Shown piece after piece: positions 16,248 through 28,200 of a stretch of DNA of 64,000 nt; the stretch's first letter is position 1, and each line of letters starts with the position of its first letter. The DNA is from UBA8752 sp965659115 (GTDB lineage Bacteria > Bacteroidota > Bacteroidia > Flavobacteriales_D > Sanyastnellaceae): assembly GCA_965659115.1 (NCBI GenBank), contig CBFHUP010000002.1, positions 1 through 64,000 of the forward strand, given 5' to 3'. A program made the translations under genes and the position numbers. Under the pieces are notes generated by a model. That model worked only from the letters and a program-made list of their open reading frames with translations, ran no database searches and was not told where the DNA came from.

Positions 16248-19071
16248 TCATTTCACAATGAGGGGGGCACTGAAGGTGCCGCGGTCACCCCTTCCTTTGA
16301 CGAAGTAGGTGCCTGCTGCCCATTGTTCCACATTCAATGGCAACCGCTGGGCTCCTGCAGGCCATGCGCCATCGTAGATGGTGGCCACTGTCGCCCCGCG
16401 GGCATCCAACACTTGGATCAGCACTTGACCGCCCTTCAAGAGTTCGAGGTTGATCCACGTCTCTCCTTGTGCAGGTACAGGAGTGATGGAGAAGGTGTGC
16501 ACCCAATCCGTAGAGGCGACGCCATTGGCGTTGGACTGGAAGTGAATGACCGGCAGGGCCCCACCCCCTTGGCCCCATTCCTGGCCTGGTTCCAAGTACA
16601 TCTCATCTGAGGATTCAAAGACTTCGCCGTCCAACCATAATTTGAACTGGACATCATTGGGACCCTCCAGCATAAGGGCCATCTGAGCAGCACTCATTCC
16701 GTTAAAGGACATGAGGGGTCTGGCAGCAACACAGGTCTGGTTTACAAAGGCGCCGATGTAGGCTTCTCCTTGGATAGGGGCTCCATCTAGCAATGCCTCC
16801 GCGGCCAGGGCCAGGGCGCCTGGTGCCCGAACGACATCCCAACCGGTCATCAGTGAGGCTGGATTGTCCTCGGTGCGCGTGTGGGCGATGACCATGCCAC
16901 TGCCGCTGCCTTCATTGTTCCCTTCAGGATAGGTCAAAGTACCAGCTTCGATCATCCGGACCCAATATGAGCGCCCGGGCTCGAGGTCCAAAAGGCTGTT
17001 GAATTCATTGGGATTGGCCGGATTCCAGACGGTGCCGTTTTGACCGTCAATCACGGTTCCAACCAAGCCGTCTAAGGATGCGAATGCCGTTTCCACGGCC
17101 ATGGCGTTTTGAGGGACATAACCGATGATGTTCCAGCCTTCATTCAGATCAAGGGGGGTGTTGTTGGCTTCCAGTGGGGTTCCTGTGCTGGTCCATGTCG
17201 CACCTTCTTCTACCTTGATGACGTATCCGGCGGCATCCATGTGCATTTGGAGCGAATTGAATACGCTTGGAATGCCCGGCGTGTAGCTCTGTCCGAGGGC
17301 AAAATCATTGTCTCCCAAGACCTTTAGGAGGTTGCCCTCAAGTGGGGATTCAAACATGGATGCGATCGCGTAATCTGAGGGAGTCACGTTGGTGGAGACA
17401 TAATTCCAACCTGGCCCAAGGTCAACTTCTAAAATGGTTTCGCTGCAGTTGGCATCGAAGATCAATGGATCATCGGTGCTGCCATATTCTCCGAAGGCCA
17501 TGGCTGTGACCTCAGTATCGATGTTGCATGTGGTGCATTCTGTGGCATTGAACAATGCGAATGTGACGGTTTCTTCTCCGCCAGCGAGGTACACCGTCAT
17601 GTTCACAAAAGTGGCGCCGTCTGATACTATGATTTCGCCTTCTCCGCGGAGCTCGCCGTTGACGAAGGCGCCTACGGCGTCAGTTTCACTGACGTTCTCT
17701 CCATCGACGGTGATTTGCGCCAGCACGAGCGCGACAGAAGGGTAGGTGTTGGGTGTGCCCCAATCTGGACTGCAGCCGTATTCGCAACTGCCGTCGTCAT
17801 CGGTGGCCGTCTCGTCGTAGTTGTTGGCGTCCGCGTTGGTGCAACCGGGGACCTCGTCGCCGTCGCAAATGCCGTCGCCATCGNNNNNNNNNNNNNNNNN
17901 NNNNNNNNNNNNNNNNNNNNNNNNNNNNNNNNNNNNNNNNNNNNNNNNNNNNNNNNNNNNNNNNNNNNNNNNNNNNNNNNNCGGCGTCGTCAATGCAGGA
18001 TCCGTCGCAGTTGAGTCCGGGATCGGCATAGGTGCAAGATGCATCGTCGTCGGTGGCCTCAGTGCTGAAGTTGCAGGCCATTTCATCGGTGCAACCGGGG
18101 ACCTCGTCGCCGTCGCAAATGCCGTCGCCATCGGCGTCGTCAATGCAGGATCCGTCGCAGTTGAGTCCGGGATCGGCATAGGTGCAAGATGCATCGTCGT
18201 CGGTGGCCGTGGCGTTGAAGTTGCAGGCCATCTCATCGGTGCAGCCGGGGACCTCGTCGCCGTCGCAAATGCCGTCGCCATCGGCGTCGTCAATGCAGGA
18301 CCCATCGCAATTGAGTCCGGGATTGGCAAAGGTGCATGACCCGTCGTCATCAGTGGCCAAGCTGTTGTAGTTGCAGGCAGTGGTGTCCGTGCAGCCGAAC
18401 ACTGGCGCACTGGCGCCGAAATAGAACGTGTCACGGTATTCATTGGAACCGTCACCTTCGATGAAGATTTGGCAGTACAATTGGCCACTCAATTCACCAT
18501 CTGTAGTGAACTGACCGACCAGAACGCGCAGGTCATCGCCAGCAACACCGTTGGCATCACCGTTCAAAGCATACCATGCTCCACCGATGGCATCGTCAAT
18601 GGCGATGCTCGCACCGTCCGCACCAAATCCGGGGTCGAAATTCGTGGACCAAGGGTTGTCACCCGATTGTACAATGGCTACCGCAGCTTCTCCTGCGCTT
18701 GCATTGAAGGACTGCTCCAAGCCCACAGTTACCCAGCTGTCGTAAGGAAGGTCAGGGTAGAAGCCGTATAGAACGGGGTTGATGCCGTTTGGAGTTGCTC
18801 CACCAAGTTCAGCATTGAAGAAGTTGGTTGTGGTGTTCACGTAAGTCTGGTTGACCGCATCACCAGAGACCGAGGACATAAAGTCCGTGGCATTGCTCAT
18901 GGTGACATAGAGTCGTGTGCAACTGTAACCGGAGAGGTCGATGGCACCCAATGGTCCAACAAGGGTGCCGATGTTTTCGCTGACTACCTCTACTTCAAGG
19001 TTGTAGTCTTGGGCGAAGGTGACTGGGCTGCTCAGGAGCAATGTCAGTGCAGTGAGGATTGTGAATCTCAT
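16248..19071 (-). CDS. Large T9SS type A surface protein with shared N-terminal domain and calcium-type repeats; interrupted by assembly gap
   Basis: One gene, split on paper by the N run at 17884-17981. N-terminal part: signal peptide (MRFTILTALTLLLSSPVTFAQ), then the ~190-residue domain shared with the 10302 and 29709 proteins (for instance 'DDLRVLVGQFTTDGELSG'). Middle: 50-residue repeats of 'GCTDEMACNFNATATDDDAS' followed by 'CTYADPGLNCDGSCIDDADG' and 'DGICDGDEVP'. C-terminal part after the gap: 'YGCSPDWGTPNTYPSVALVL', a region with two 'GWNYVS/GWNIIGYVP' segments, and a T9SS type A sorting domain ending SAPLIVK. The two flanks are out of frame with each other only because the N run has an arbitrary length; the repeat period restores the frame. 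Likely surface exposed; ligand unknown. Confidence 0.75.
17838..18387 (-). repeat. Tandem 150-bp coding repeats (50 residues each)
   Basis: Near-identical 150-bp units start at 18088 and 18238 and at 17838 across the N gap. They encode the Asp-rich DADGDGICDGDE and GCTDEMACNF modules, which resemble thrombospondin type 3 calcium-binding repeats. DNA-level near identity suggests recent expansion or conversion. Confidence 0.85.
17884..17981. other. Assembly gap (98 N) inside the tandem repeat
   Basis: The left flank ends CCATCG and the right begins CGGCGTCGTC; an intact unit reads CCATCGGCGTCGTC. Joining the flanks with a two-base overlap gives exactly one 150-bp unit, so the real missing length is zero or a multiple of 150, not 98. 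Confidence 0.85.
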
Positions 19072-19190
19072 GGGCTTGCAATTGTGATGATCGTTATGAA
19101 AAAGTAATCTCATAAAACGAGCTCAGAATTGCGACGACGTCTACGAATTCAATGAAACTGTTTACCAACAACTCCAAAAAGCAGGGATAT

Positions 19191-19224
19191 AAAAAAGAGA
19201 ATGCCGCCCGAAGGCAGCATTCTC
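19191..19224 (-). terminator. Intrinsic terminator of the giant gene
   Basis: On the minus strand: an 8-bp stem GAGAATGC / GCATTCTC plus an inner 3-bp stem with loop TTCG, then T6. It lies 37 bases after the stop of the 3482-residue gene and before the next minus-strand gene. Confidence 0.8.
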
Positions 19225-19260
19225 AACGTCAAGGTGATTTGGTTCGCTTAACTCGTGTCC

Positions 19261-22200
19261 TTATTCAGTCACCAGCAGTTTCTTGACGATCATGTATTGG
19301 GCATTGGAAAGCCTGATCTGATACATGCCACTTTGAAGGTCATCCGCAGGGATGTCTAAAGAGTGGTTTACACCTGGCGCAGCAAAGCCGTCATAGAGGT
19401 CCGTCACAAGGATGCCTTCCATGGAGAACATGCTGATTACTACGCGCATTTCGCTTTCTACCTCGAAGCCAAGTTGGCTCCAGTCGTTGGTCGGGTTTGG
19501 TTGCAGGTTGGTCACACGGATGGGACTCTTACCCACGGTGAGGTCACCGATTCCACCGAGTACGCTCGGGGTGTGGTCCACATCGCCGTCTCCGGACAAC
19601 TCAGCATCATCAGATCCGGTGCACTCGGTTCCATTGACGTTGACGGTGTAACCGAACGATGAGGCATTGCCGCAATCGTCGACCAAGAGGTATTCGCGTT
19701 CAATGGACCACGGCAGGCAGCAATCGAGGTCTCCAAAGAGGTCTCCTGATCCCATGACGAAGTTGTTGTTGAACGTTCCACTGTAACCGAACCATCCGCT
19801 GTATCCATAAGCGTTGTTCATGTTGTTGCCGGCCAATCCAATTTGGAAAGCGTAATAGTTGTTGGCTGGAGCATGCACCAAGGAGAGCATGGACCCTTCA
19901 TAACTTCCCGTACCGGTGAGGGTTCCGCTTTGCATCAATCGGTAGTCCCAGTTTTCGTGGTCGTCCACCAGATCACCGCAATCGCGCTTGTAGCTCGTCG
20001 GGAAAGCTTGGTTGTCCCAAGTCGTCCAGTCCATGGCTTCGCCGAAGGATACGGCGATGTCCCATCCGTTGCCGGAACCGTCCAGTGCAATGACACTTTG
20101 GGTCAGGACCCAATTTCCATCGGCCATCAATTCGACCGTTCCGTTGGACACTGGAGCATAGAGTTCCGCACCGCCAGGCAGGTTGAAGATTCTCAAACTG
20201 TGGGGGTCCATGCCGTTGCAAGTCTCGCCGTTTTCAAATGCCGCAGGCAGAGCCGCTGAGCAGAATGCAGACACTTCATCTGTTGGAGCATTGTCGCCGA
20301 CATAAGATTCCGTGTAGGTCAAGCTGACTTCGGTGTCGCAATTGTCCTGGAAGGAGACCGTACAAGAGTCAGGGACTTCAACCGTACCTCCTAAATCTTC
20401 GCAACACACCGACAAGACCGTGCCATTGTCGAGGCCGCAAGTGCTGGTGAATTGAGGTGCAATGAGGTCGATGACCTGAATGGTCTGTTCGGCATTGAGC
20501 GTATCGGCGTTTCCGCAGTCGTCGGTGGCGATGACGGTAAAGGTCCGCGTAAAGGTGTAGTCCCCCTCTGCTTGGCTGTCATCGGACGCGCAGGTATACA
20601 GAGGTGGTCCGTCCGTATGGGTGATGGTGACCACAGGGTTTGGATCGCAAGCGTCTGTGACCTCGTAGGCCACAGTGCCGAGAGAATCCGCTCCAGTGTA
20701 CACGTCACAATCTGGCGTTTGAGACAGCATGATGCTGTCTGGATCGGCCAGGGTCAGTGTAGGTGCGGTCACATCGATGATGGAGATCGTCTGCACATGC
20801 GAATCCGTTGTGGCATTGCCGCAATTGTCGGTTGCTGTGATGGACCAGGTCCTCAGCAGCGTGATGGTGCTGCCACAGGCCTCAGCAGTGCTGTCGGTGT
20901 GAACGATGGACACTTCGACTTCAGGGTCGCAGTTGTCCAAGGCCGTTGCAGTGGCCACTCCTGTCTCGGAGACATCGGAGTTGGCACTGCAAGCTTCATC
21001 GGCTTCGAGGGACAAGTCATCTGGATAGGAAGCACTCAATTCTGGTGCTTCTGAATCCGAGATGGTGATGGTTTGCGTCACGCTCTTTTCGTTTCCACAG
21101 ATGTCTGTGGCAGTCCACAACCTGTTGATGGTGTAGCAGTCTGCTCCAGTGCTGTCCACGATGGCGTCCAGAGAACTGATGGTCACTGACCCGAGGCAGT
21201 TGTCATCGGCTTCAGGTGTGCCCAGTGCTTCGATGCTGAAGTCGCCGCCACATTGGATGGTGGTGTCGACGGGAACTGAAGCAAAGACAGGTGCGATGCT
21301 GTCGTACAGGTGCACGATCTGCATGGCAGAAGCCTCGTTTCCACAGGCGTCGGTCACGGTGTATTCCCGCTCATAGGCGCCTGCACACGGCCCTTCTGTT
21401 TCAATGTCTGAAATGGCCACTGTGACGTCGCTGCAGATGTCAGAGGCGGCGAAACCATAGGAGATGGTGTCGCTGTAGTCCGCGCACATCACTTCGACCA
21501 AGCTGTCCAATTCAATGACAGGCGGCTGCGAGTCTTGAATGGTGTAGGTGGCTGTGGTCGATGCACTGTTGCCACAAGCGTCTGTTGCTGTGAAGGTCAC
21601 GATACTTCCGCCTACAGATCCGTTGCAATCGTCGAACGTGGAGTCCACCGCGCTGCTCCAACTGATGCTTCCACAAAGGTCGCTGGCTGTTGCGTTGGCG
21701 TTGTTGGACTGCCAGGTCAAATAATCGAGGATGTTGCCCATCCCGTCGCATTCGACGACCAGATCTGAAGCTGGGGTGTCGATGCTTGGTGCCAAGGTGT
21801 CCTGCACTGTGACCACTTGGGTGTGGCTCGTAGCGTTGCCGCAGGCATCTGCCGTGCTCCAAGTACGCGTCAGGGTGTAGGCATCGTCGCAGTCTCCAGC
21901 TGCCGTGTCCTCAGCAAAGGTGACGTCCACATCGTCACAGAGGTCTGTGGCGGTGAGCACATCGGCCGCAGGAACAGCATTGCAATCCACTGTGGTGTCT
22001 GCCGGCAGCAGCTCCACGAAAGTGGGGGCCAAGGTGTCTACCACCTCAATCACTTGAGTGGCTGTGGTGATGTTGTCGCATTGGTCTTCGGCGGTGAAAG
22101 TCCGCGTTACCGTGTAGGCCTGTGGACAATCGCCTGCTGTGGTGTCGGCTGAGACCGTGATGGTCACATCACTGTCACAGTTGTCTGTTGCAGCTGCGTC

Positions 22201-25200
22201 CTCCAAAGGATGGTCTTCGTGACACAGGGCCACATATCCGGCGGGAACGCTCGTAAAGACTGGGGCTACAGAGTCGATCAAAGTGATGGCCTGCATGAAG
22301 GTGCTGCTGTTTCCACAAGCATCCAAAGCCGTGTAAGTGCGGAGGTAGCCCGTGGGACATCCACCGCTCACAGGATCAATGTTGCTGACGAATACCGTAT
22401 CGAATGCACAGACATCGCTTACCGCAATGTCATACAATGACGAGTCGTTGTAGAGGTCACAAGCAATGTTGTAGGTGAATGCTGACCCGGTGAAGTCGGG
22501 GGCGATGGTGTCGATGATGGTGAACACAGCTGTGGTGGCCGTTGCGTTGCCGCAATCGTCCGCAGCAGTGAAAGTCACACTGGCAGAGCCTGTGGCCCCA
22601 CATCCGGCTTCGAGTGCGGTGAAGTCGTTGGACCACGTTACTTCTGAGCAGGCCTCTTCAGCGATTGCGCCGCCTTGCTCACCGAGCCAGGCCTCGAGGG
22701 CGGCGGTGTTGCCTTGGCCATCGCACTGTACCGTCAAGTCTGCCGATGCCGTTGTCACATCTGGAGCTTGAGAGTCGCTGATGGTAAACGTAGCCGAGCA
22801 AGAAGTCGCGTTGCCGCAGTCGTCAGTGGCTGTGAAAGTTACCGTGGCATCGCCCGTGGCACCGCAGCTGTCGGACAGCGCTACAAAGTCATGGGTGATG
22901 GTGGCGGCGCTGCAGTTGTCGGTTGCAGTGGTGGAGGCCAGCCAAGCGGCCAGTTCTTCTTCATTGCCGTTGCCATTGCATTCGACCGTCAGGTCAGCAG
23001 CACATGAGAGGACAGGGGCGAGGGTATCGCTGATTGAAATCGCCTGTGTACATGTGGCTGAAGTGGCATTGTTACAATGGTCTTCTGCTGTAACCGTGAA
23101 GGTCCTGGTGAAGGTGTAGGACCCTGCGCAGAGCGTGTCCATTGGACCGTCTTCAAAGGCGATTTCGATGTCGATGCTGGAGCTGCAGTTGTCGGAAACT
23201 TCAATGCTCGGAATGCCGGTGTTGCTGGTGTCGGAGTCGACCAAGCAATCGGCGTCTGAGAACAGGGCCACCTCGACTGGGCAGTCGATGCTCAGGTTGG
23301 GAGCGACAGTATCCAGCAGTTCGATGAACTGAGTGAACGAGCTGGAGTTGTTGCAATCGTCGGTGGCAGTGTACTCGCGCATCAACGTTGAGAACGGCTG
23401 TACGCAGCCTCCGCTAAATGGCATGTCCTCAAATGTGATGGTCACATCTCCACAGTCGTCCGTCGCTGAAATCAGGATGTTGTTGGGGTCAGTAGCATCT
23501 GTTCCATAGGCATCACATGCGATGCTGATGTTCATGTCACCGGTAATTTCTGGAGCCGTTTCATCCACAATGGTCAGCAGTTGAACCGCTGTGCTGGTGT
23601 TGCCGCAGTCGTCCACAAAAGTGTACGTCCGCTGTACTTCATAGCTGCCTTGGCAGGAGGTGCTCACGACGCCATCCTCTACCCAAGTGTAGGCCACATC
23701 GCTGTCGCAGTTGTCGGTTCCAGAGGCACTGCCGTATTCAACAGTGCTGTCAAATGCAGCACAGGCAATCGTGTCTGCTGTTACCGTGCCCGCGGGTGCC
23801 AGGGTGTCGAGCAAGGTGATGGTCTGGGTACAGCTGGTCGTGTTTTCACAGAAATCTTCTGCCGTGAAGGTCCGCAGGATGGTCCTGCTGCCTTCGGGAT
23901 TTTCATCGTCGCCAGCGCAATCCATGGTGGCTTCAGCGTCTGCGAAGGTGATCGTGATGTCGTCTTGTGACGAGCAGTTGTCGTCGGCGCTTGCGTCGCC
24001 CAGCAAAGCTGTGGACAGGTCGGCAGTGCAGGACTCATCGAGCACCAAGGACGTGTCAGCAGGGCAGGTGATTTCAGGCGCGATGATGTCATAGAGCGAC
24101 ACGTACTGTCCAAAGGAACTGCTGTTGCCGCAGGCATCCGTAGCCGTCCAGATCCGCTCATAGGTTCCAGGACATCCGCCGGACAGTTGCATGGCCACGA
24201 TCGTGTAGGTCACGTCGGAGCAGTTGTCGGTCGCCTCAATGGGCACGAGTGTGGGATCCTCGGGATCGAGCAAGTCTTCACATGCAGCGTAGGTGTAGAG
24301 GATGGAATTCCCCCAGTCCGGTGCGGTGACGTCTTGCAAGGTGATGGTTTGGTCACAGGAGGTCGTCGCCACATTGCCACATTCGTCTGTGGCTAGAGCT
24401 GTCCATGTGCGGGTGAAGGAGTAGGTACTGCCGCATCCAGGAACGGTGTCGTGGTCAGCATGGCTGATGCTCACGTCGACCGGGCCGCCGCAGTTGTCGT
24501 TGGCCTCGTATGTGGGCTCACCAGTAATGGAAGGCAGGGTAGAAGCTTCGCAAAGGGCATCGGCTTCCACGGTCGCGTTTTCGGGACAGGTGATGGACAC
24601 TTCAGGTGCGGTCAAGTCTTGAATCAAGATGGTCTGCACGCAGGTGGTCGAGTCGCTGTTGTTACAGTGGTCTGTGGCGACCGCTTTCCATGTGCGCTCC
24701 AACAGCTGACTGCCAGCGCAGAGGTCCGTGTAGACGTCGCTGTGACTGATGGTCACCTCTGGGTTTTCGTCGCAGTTGTCCAAGGCGGACCCGGTGGCCG
24801 CACCGAGGGTTTCTACAGATACATCGGCCAAGCAGTCCGCGTCCACAGCCAACGAGTCGCCGGCTGGGCAAGTGATGCTCACCTCGGGTGCCACATCGTC
24901 GGTCAAGTTGATGACCTGTTCGAAGGTGGTGTTGTTGCCGCAGTCGTCTGTGGCTTGATACATCCGCAAGATGGAACCTGCACATGCACCACTGACCGGG
25001 TTGTTGGCCAATATGGTGATGGTGGCGTCGCTGCAGTTGTCACTGGCCTCAACGGAGTAGAGCTCGTTCTCGTCATAGGCATCGCAGGCGATGGTCACGA
25101 TGGTATCTGCTGTGAAAACAGGTGCCGTCTGGTCTGCAATGGAAACGCTCTGCTCACAACTTTCGGTGGTTTGGTTGCCGCAGTCATCGGTGGCTGTTGC

Positions 25201-28200
25201 CGTCCATGTCCGGGTAAAGGTCAGTTGGCCTTCACAAGTGCTGACGGTGTCGGCATCGCTGTGGGACATCGAAACTGCGGGCATGCCCGTGCAGTTGTCC
25301 GAAGCAGTAATGCCGGGAATACCGAGCGCAACGGGGTCGGTGTTGGCATCGCAATTTTCGTCGGCTACGAGCACGGTGTCAGAGGGGCAAGTCAGGCTCA
25401 ACTCAGGAGCGATGAGGTCTTGCACCACGATGATTTGCGCGCAGGTTGCAGTGTCGGTGTTGTTGCAATGGTCGGTGGCTACTGCCATCCATGTCCGGGT
25501 AATCACTTGACTCCCGGCACAAGGTGTTTCAATGGCGTCGCTGTGAGAAATGCTCACAGAGGGCGCCTCGTCACAGTTGTCTGCAGCACCAGCAGTGGCT
25601 GAACCAAGGGCTTCGATGCCTGTATCGGCGAAACACGCCGCATCCACTTGCAGGGTGTCTCCCGCGGGGCATTCAATGCTGGCTTCAGGGGCCACTTCGT
25701 CTGTCAATTGAATCAGTTGATCTGCAGTCGAGGTGTTGCCGCATTCATCGGTGGCGCGATAGGTGCGCAGAATGGAACCGGCACATCCTTCATCGAGGTC
25801 CACTTGACTGTCAATGATCAAATCCGTTGAGCTGCAGTTGTCCGCAGCACTGACGTTGTAGAGCTCGTCGGCTGAATACGCATCACAGGCTACCTGAATG
25901 GTGTCTGAGATGGTGATGGCAGGAGCCGTATTGTCTTCAACGCTGATGGTCTGTGTGCAAGAAGCCGAAGCTGTGTTTCCGCACTCGTCCGTGGCGGACA
26001 CTGAGAAGGTTCTCAAGAAAGAGTATGACCCCAGGCAGGTGGAAGAGGTGTCTGAGTCCACATGGCTGGAGGTCAGGCTCACTTCTCCACCGCACGCATC
26101 GGCTGCGTCGATCTGTGGCAATCCCAATGCGTCTGTTCCCGTGGCAGCAGCGCACTCCGCATCGGCAAATACAACCGTGTCTGAAGGGCAGGTGAGGCTG
26201 AGCTCAGGTGCAATCGTATCCAAGACTGTGATGATTTGCGTGCAAGTGGCCGTGGCCGTGTTGTCGCATTCGTCTGTTCCCACAGCCGTCCAAGTCCGGG
26301 TGATGGTCATGGCTCCGGTGCACGTAGAGGAGACCGCATCGGAGTGGGTAAAGCTCAGTGATGGAGCGTCGTCACAGGCATCCTCGACGGATGCTGTAGG
26401 CATGCCCAAAGTGGCACTGGTGGTGTCGACAGCACAGTTCTCATCCACCGCGAGCTCAATGTCGTCGGGACATGCGGTCAGGGTGACCACCGGTGCGATG
26501 GTGTCGATGAGATTGACGGCCTGCTCGTAGAAGGAGACATTGCCACAATCGTCTTCCGCACGGTAGGTGCGGTATGCGACACGTGGACACGTTCCGGTCA
26601 CAATCTGAACGGAATCAATGGTCAACGTCACGTCACCACAGCTTTCCGTCGCCGTGATGTCATAAATGGTGTTGGGGTCGTAATCACCACAGGCAATGTC
26701 ATAATCCTGGGGACCACTCAACTCGGGTGCCGTGGTGTCTTGGATGATGAAGTCCAATTCAATGCTGCTCGAATTGTTGCATTCATCGCTGGCTGTGAAG
26801 GTGTAAGTGATGGTGCCTGTTTCGCCGCAACCGCCGCTCATACCTGTCATCACGTATGCCCAACTGACAGATCCACAGAGGTCTGTTGCTTCGGCTCCGC
26901 CGTGGTTGGCCAGCCACAACGAACGCTCGGTCAAATTCCCTTCCCCGTCGCATTCAACCAGGGCACTGTCTCCACCAGAAATGAGGGGAGGTGTGGTGTC
27001 AACGATGGTGATGGTCTGCGTATGCGTTGTCGTGTTTTCGCAGGCATCCTCGGCAATCCAGCTGCGCTCGATCGTGCGGCAACCTTGGCCTGTAAAGGCG
27101 GTTTCAACTTCTCCATTAAAGGTGACCGTAGGAGATCCTGAAACGGTGCAGTTGTCGCTGGCCGTGATGCCGGTTACCTCAGGCAGTGTCTCGCTGCACT
27201 CGATGGTCAAGTCGCCAGGGGCGTTGTCAAAGGTGGGAGCGATGGTATCGATAAATGTGAAGACCTGGTCAATGTGCTGGGTCGTGGCGCAAGCCGTGTC
27301 GACCAAAGAATATGTCAAAGTGACTTGGTCATCGCACAAAGGTTCCGTGTTGACATTGCAATCAAGGTTGACCAAAACATCGCCGTTGGCTCCCGAAGCA
27401 GGGAATCCAAAGATGCTGCCTTCCCAAGCGAACCAACCGCCCGCACCGTACTCACAGTTGCGGTCATTGGCCATTTCACCCACCTGGAACCCGAAGTATT
27501 CATTGGTAGGGGCGTGGCTCAAGAAGAGCAAACTGCCTTCCAAGTCTCCAGCTCCTGTAAGGAAACTTTGGTCGTTTTTCATCGTGTAAACGGTCCACGA
27601 ATCTGTGATGTCTGTGGTTGGAGTACAGTCCATGGCGGTTTTGAATCCACCATCCCACTCGGTGCCAGATGTTCCATTCTCGTATGTGATGTACACTTCC
27701 CAGATTTCATCGGGGTCTTCCGTTCCCGCTACCTCACCTTCGAGGACCGCGGTGTTGCTATTGGGGTATTCAGTGAAAGTCAATCCTGCTGCAGTCGGGA
27801 CGTAATAGGAGGAAGACAGTCCAAAGTTTTCTACGCCAAACAGGACGATCGCACCGTCTTCTCCTATGCCCAACGCAGTGGTTGCCGTGCACACATTTTC
27901 CGTGAGTCTGCGGGCAGCCACTCCACAACTGACACCGACGGCATCGCCGGTGCAAATGTTGGTTGCTGTGAGGTCGGACTGGCAACTAACTTGGTCCAGA
28001 TCTTCTTGGCAGTCCAGTACTTGGTCCTCAAGTGGGACATCCAAGGCCAAGCATGCTGGATCGCAGAAGTTGGCCAAGGGATTGCCGTCGCAGTCGAATC
28101 CTGGAGCGGGTCCAGATCCGCCACACTCACCGCATTCGTCGATTTCCCCTACACAGTCGTCGGCATCATCACAGATGCCATCGTTATCGCTGTCGGCAAC

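Noticed and set aside
17838..18387. Regular repeats with CRISPR-like look
   Set aside because: The period is 150 bp, in frame, and translates into conserved Cys/Asp modules; there are no distinct spacers and no cas genes.
24451..25602. Several plus-strand frames of 100-383 residues within 19.3-29.7 kb
   Set aside because: All mirror the repeated codons of the giant minus-strand gene and carry no start signal, promoter or domain of their own.
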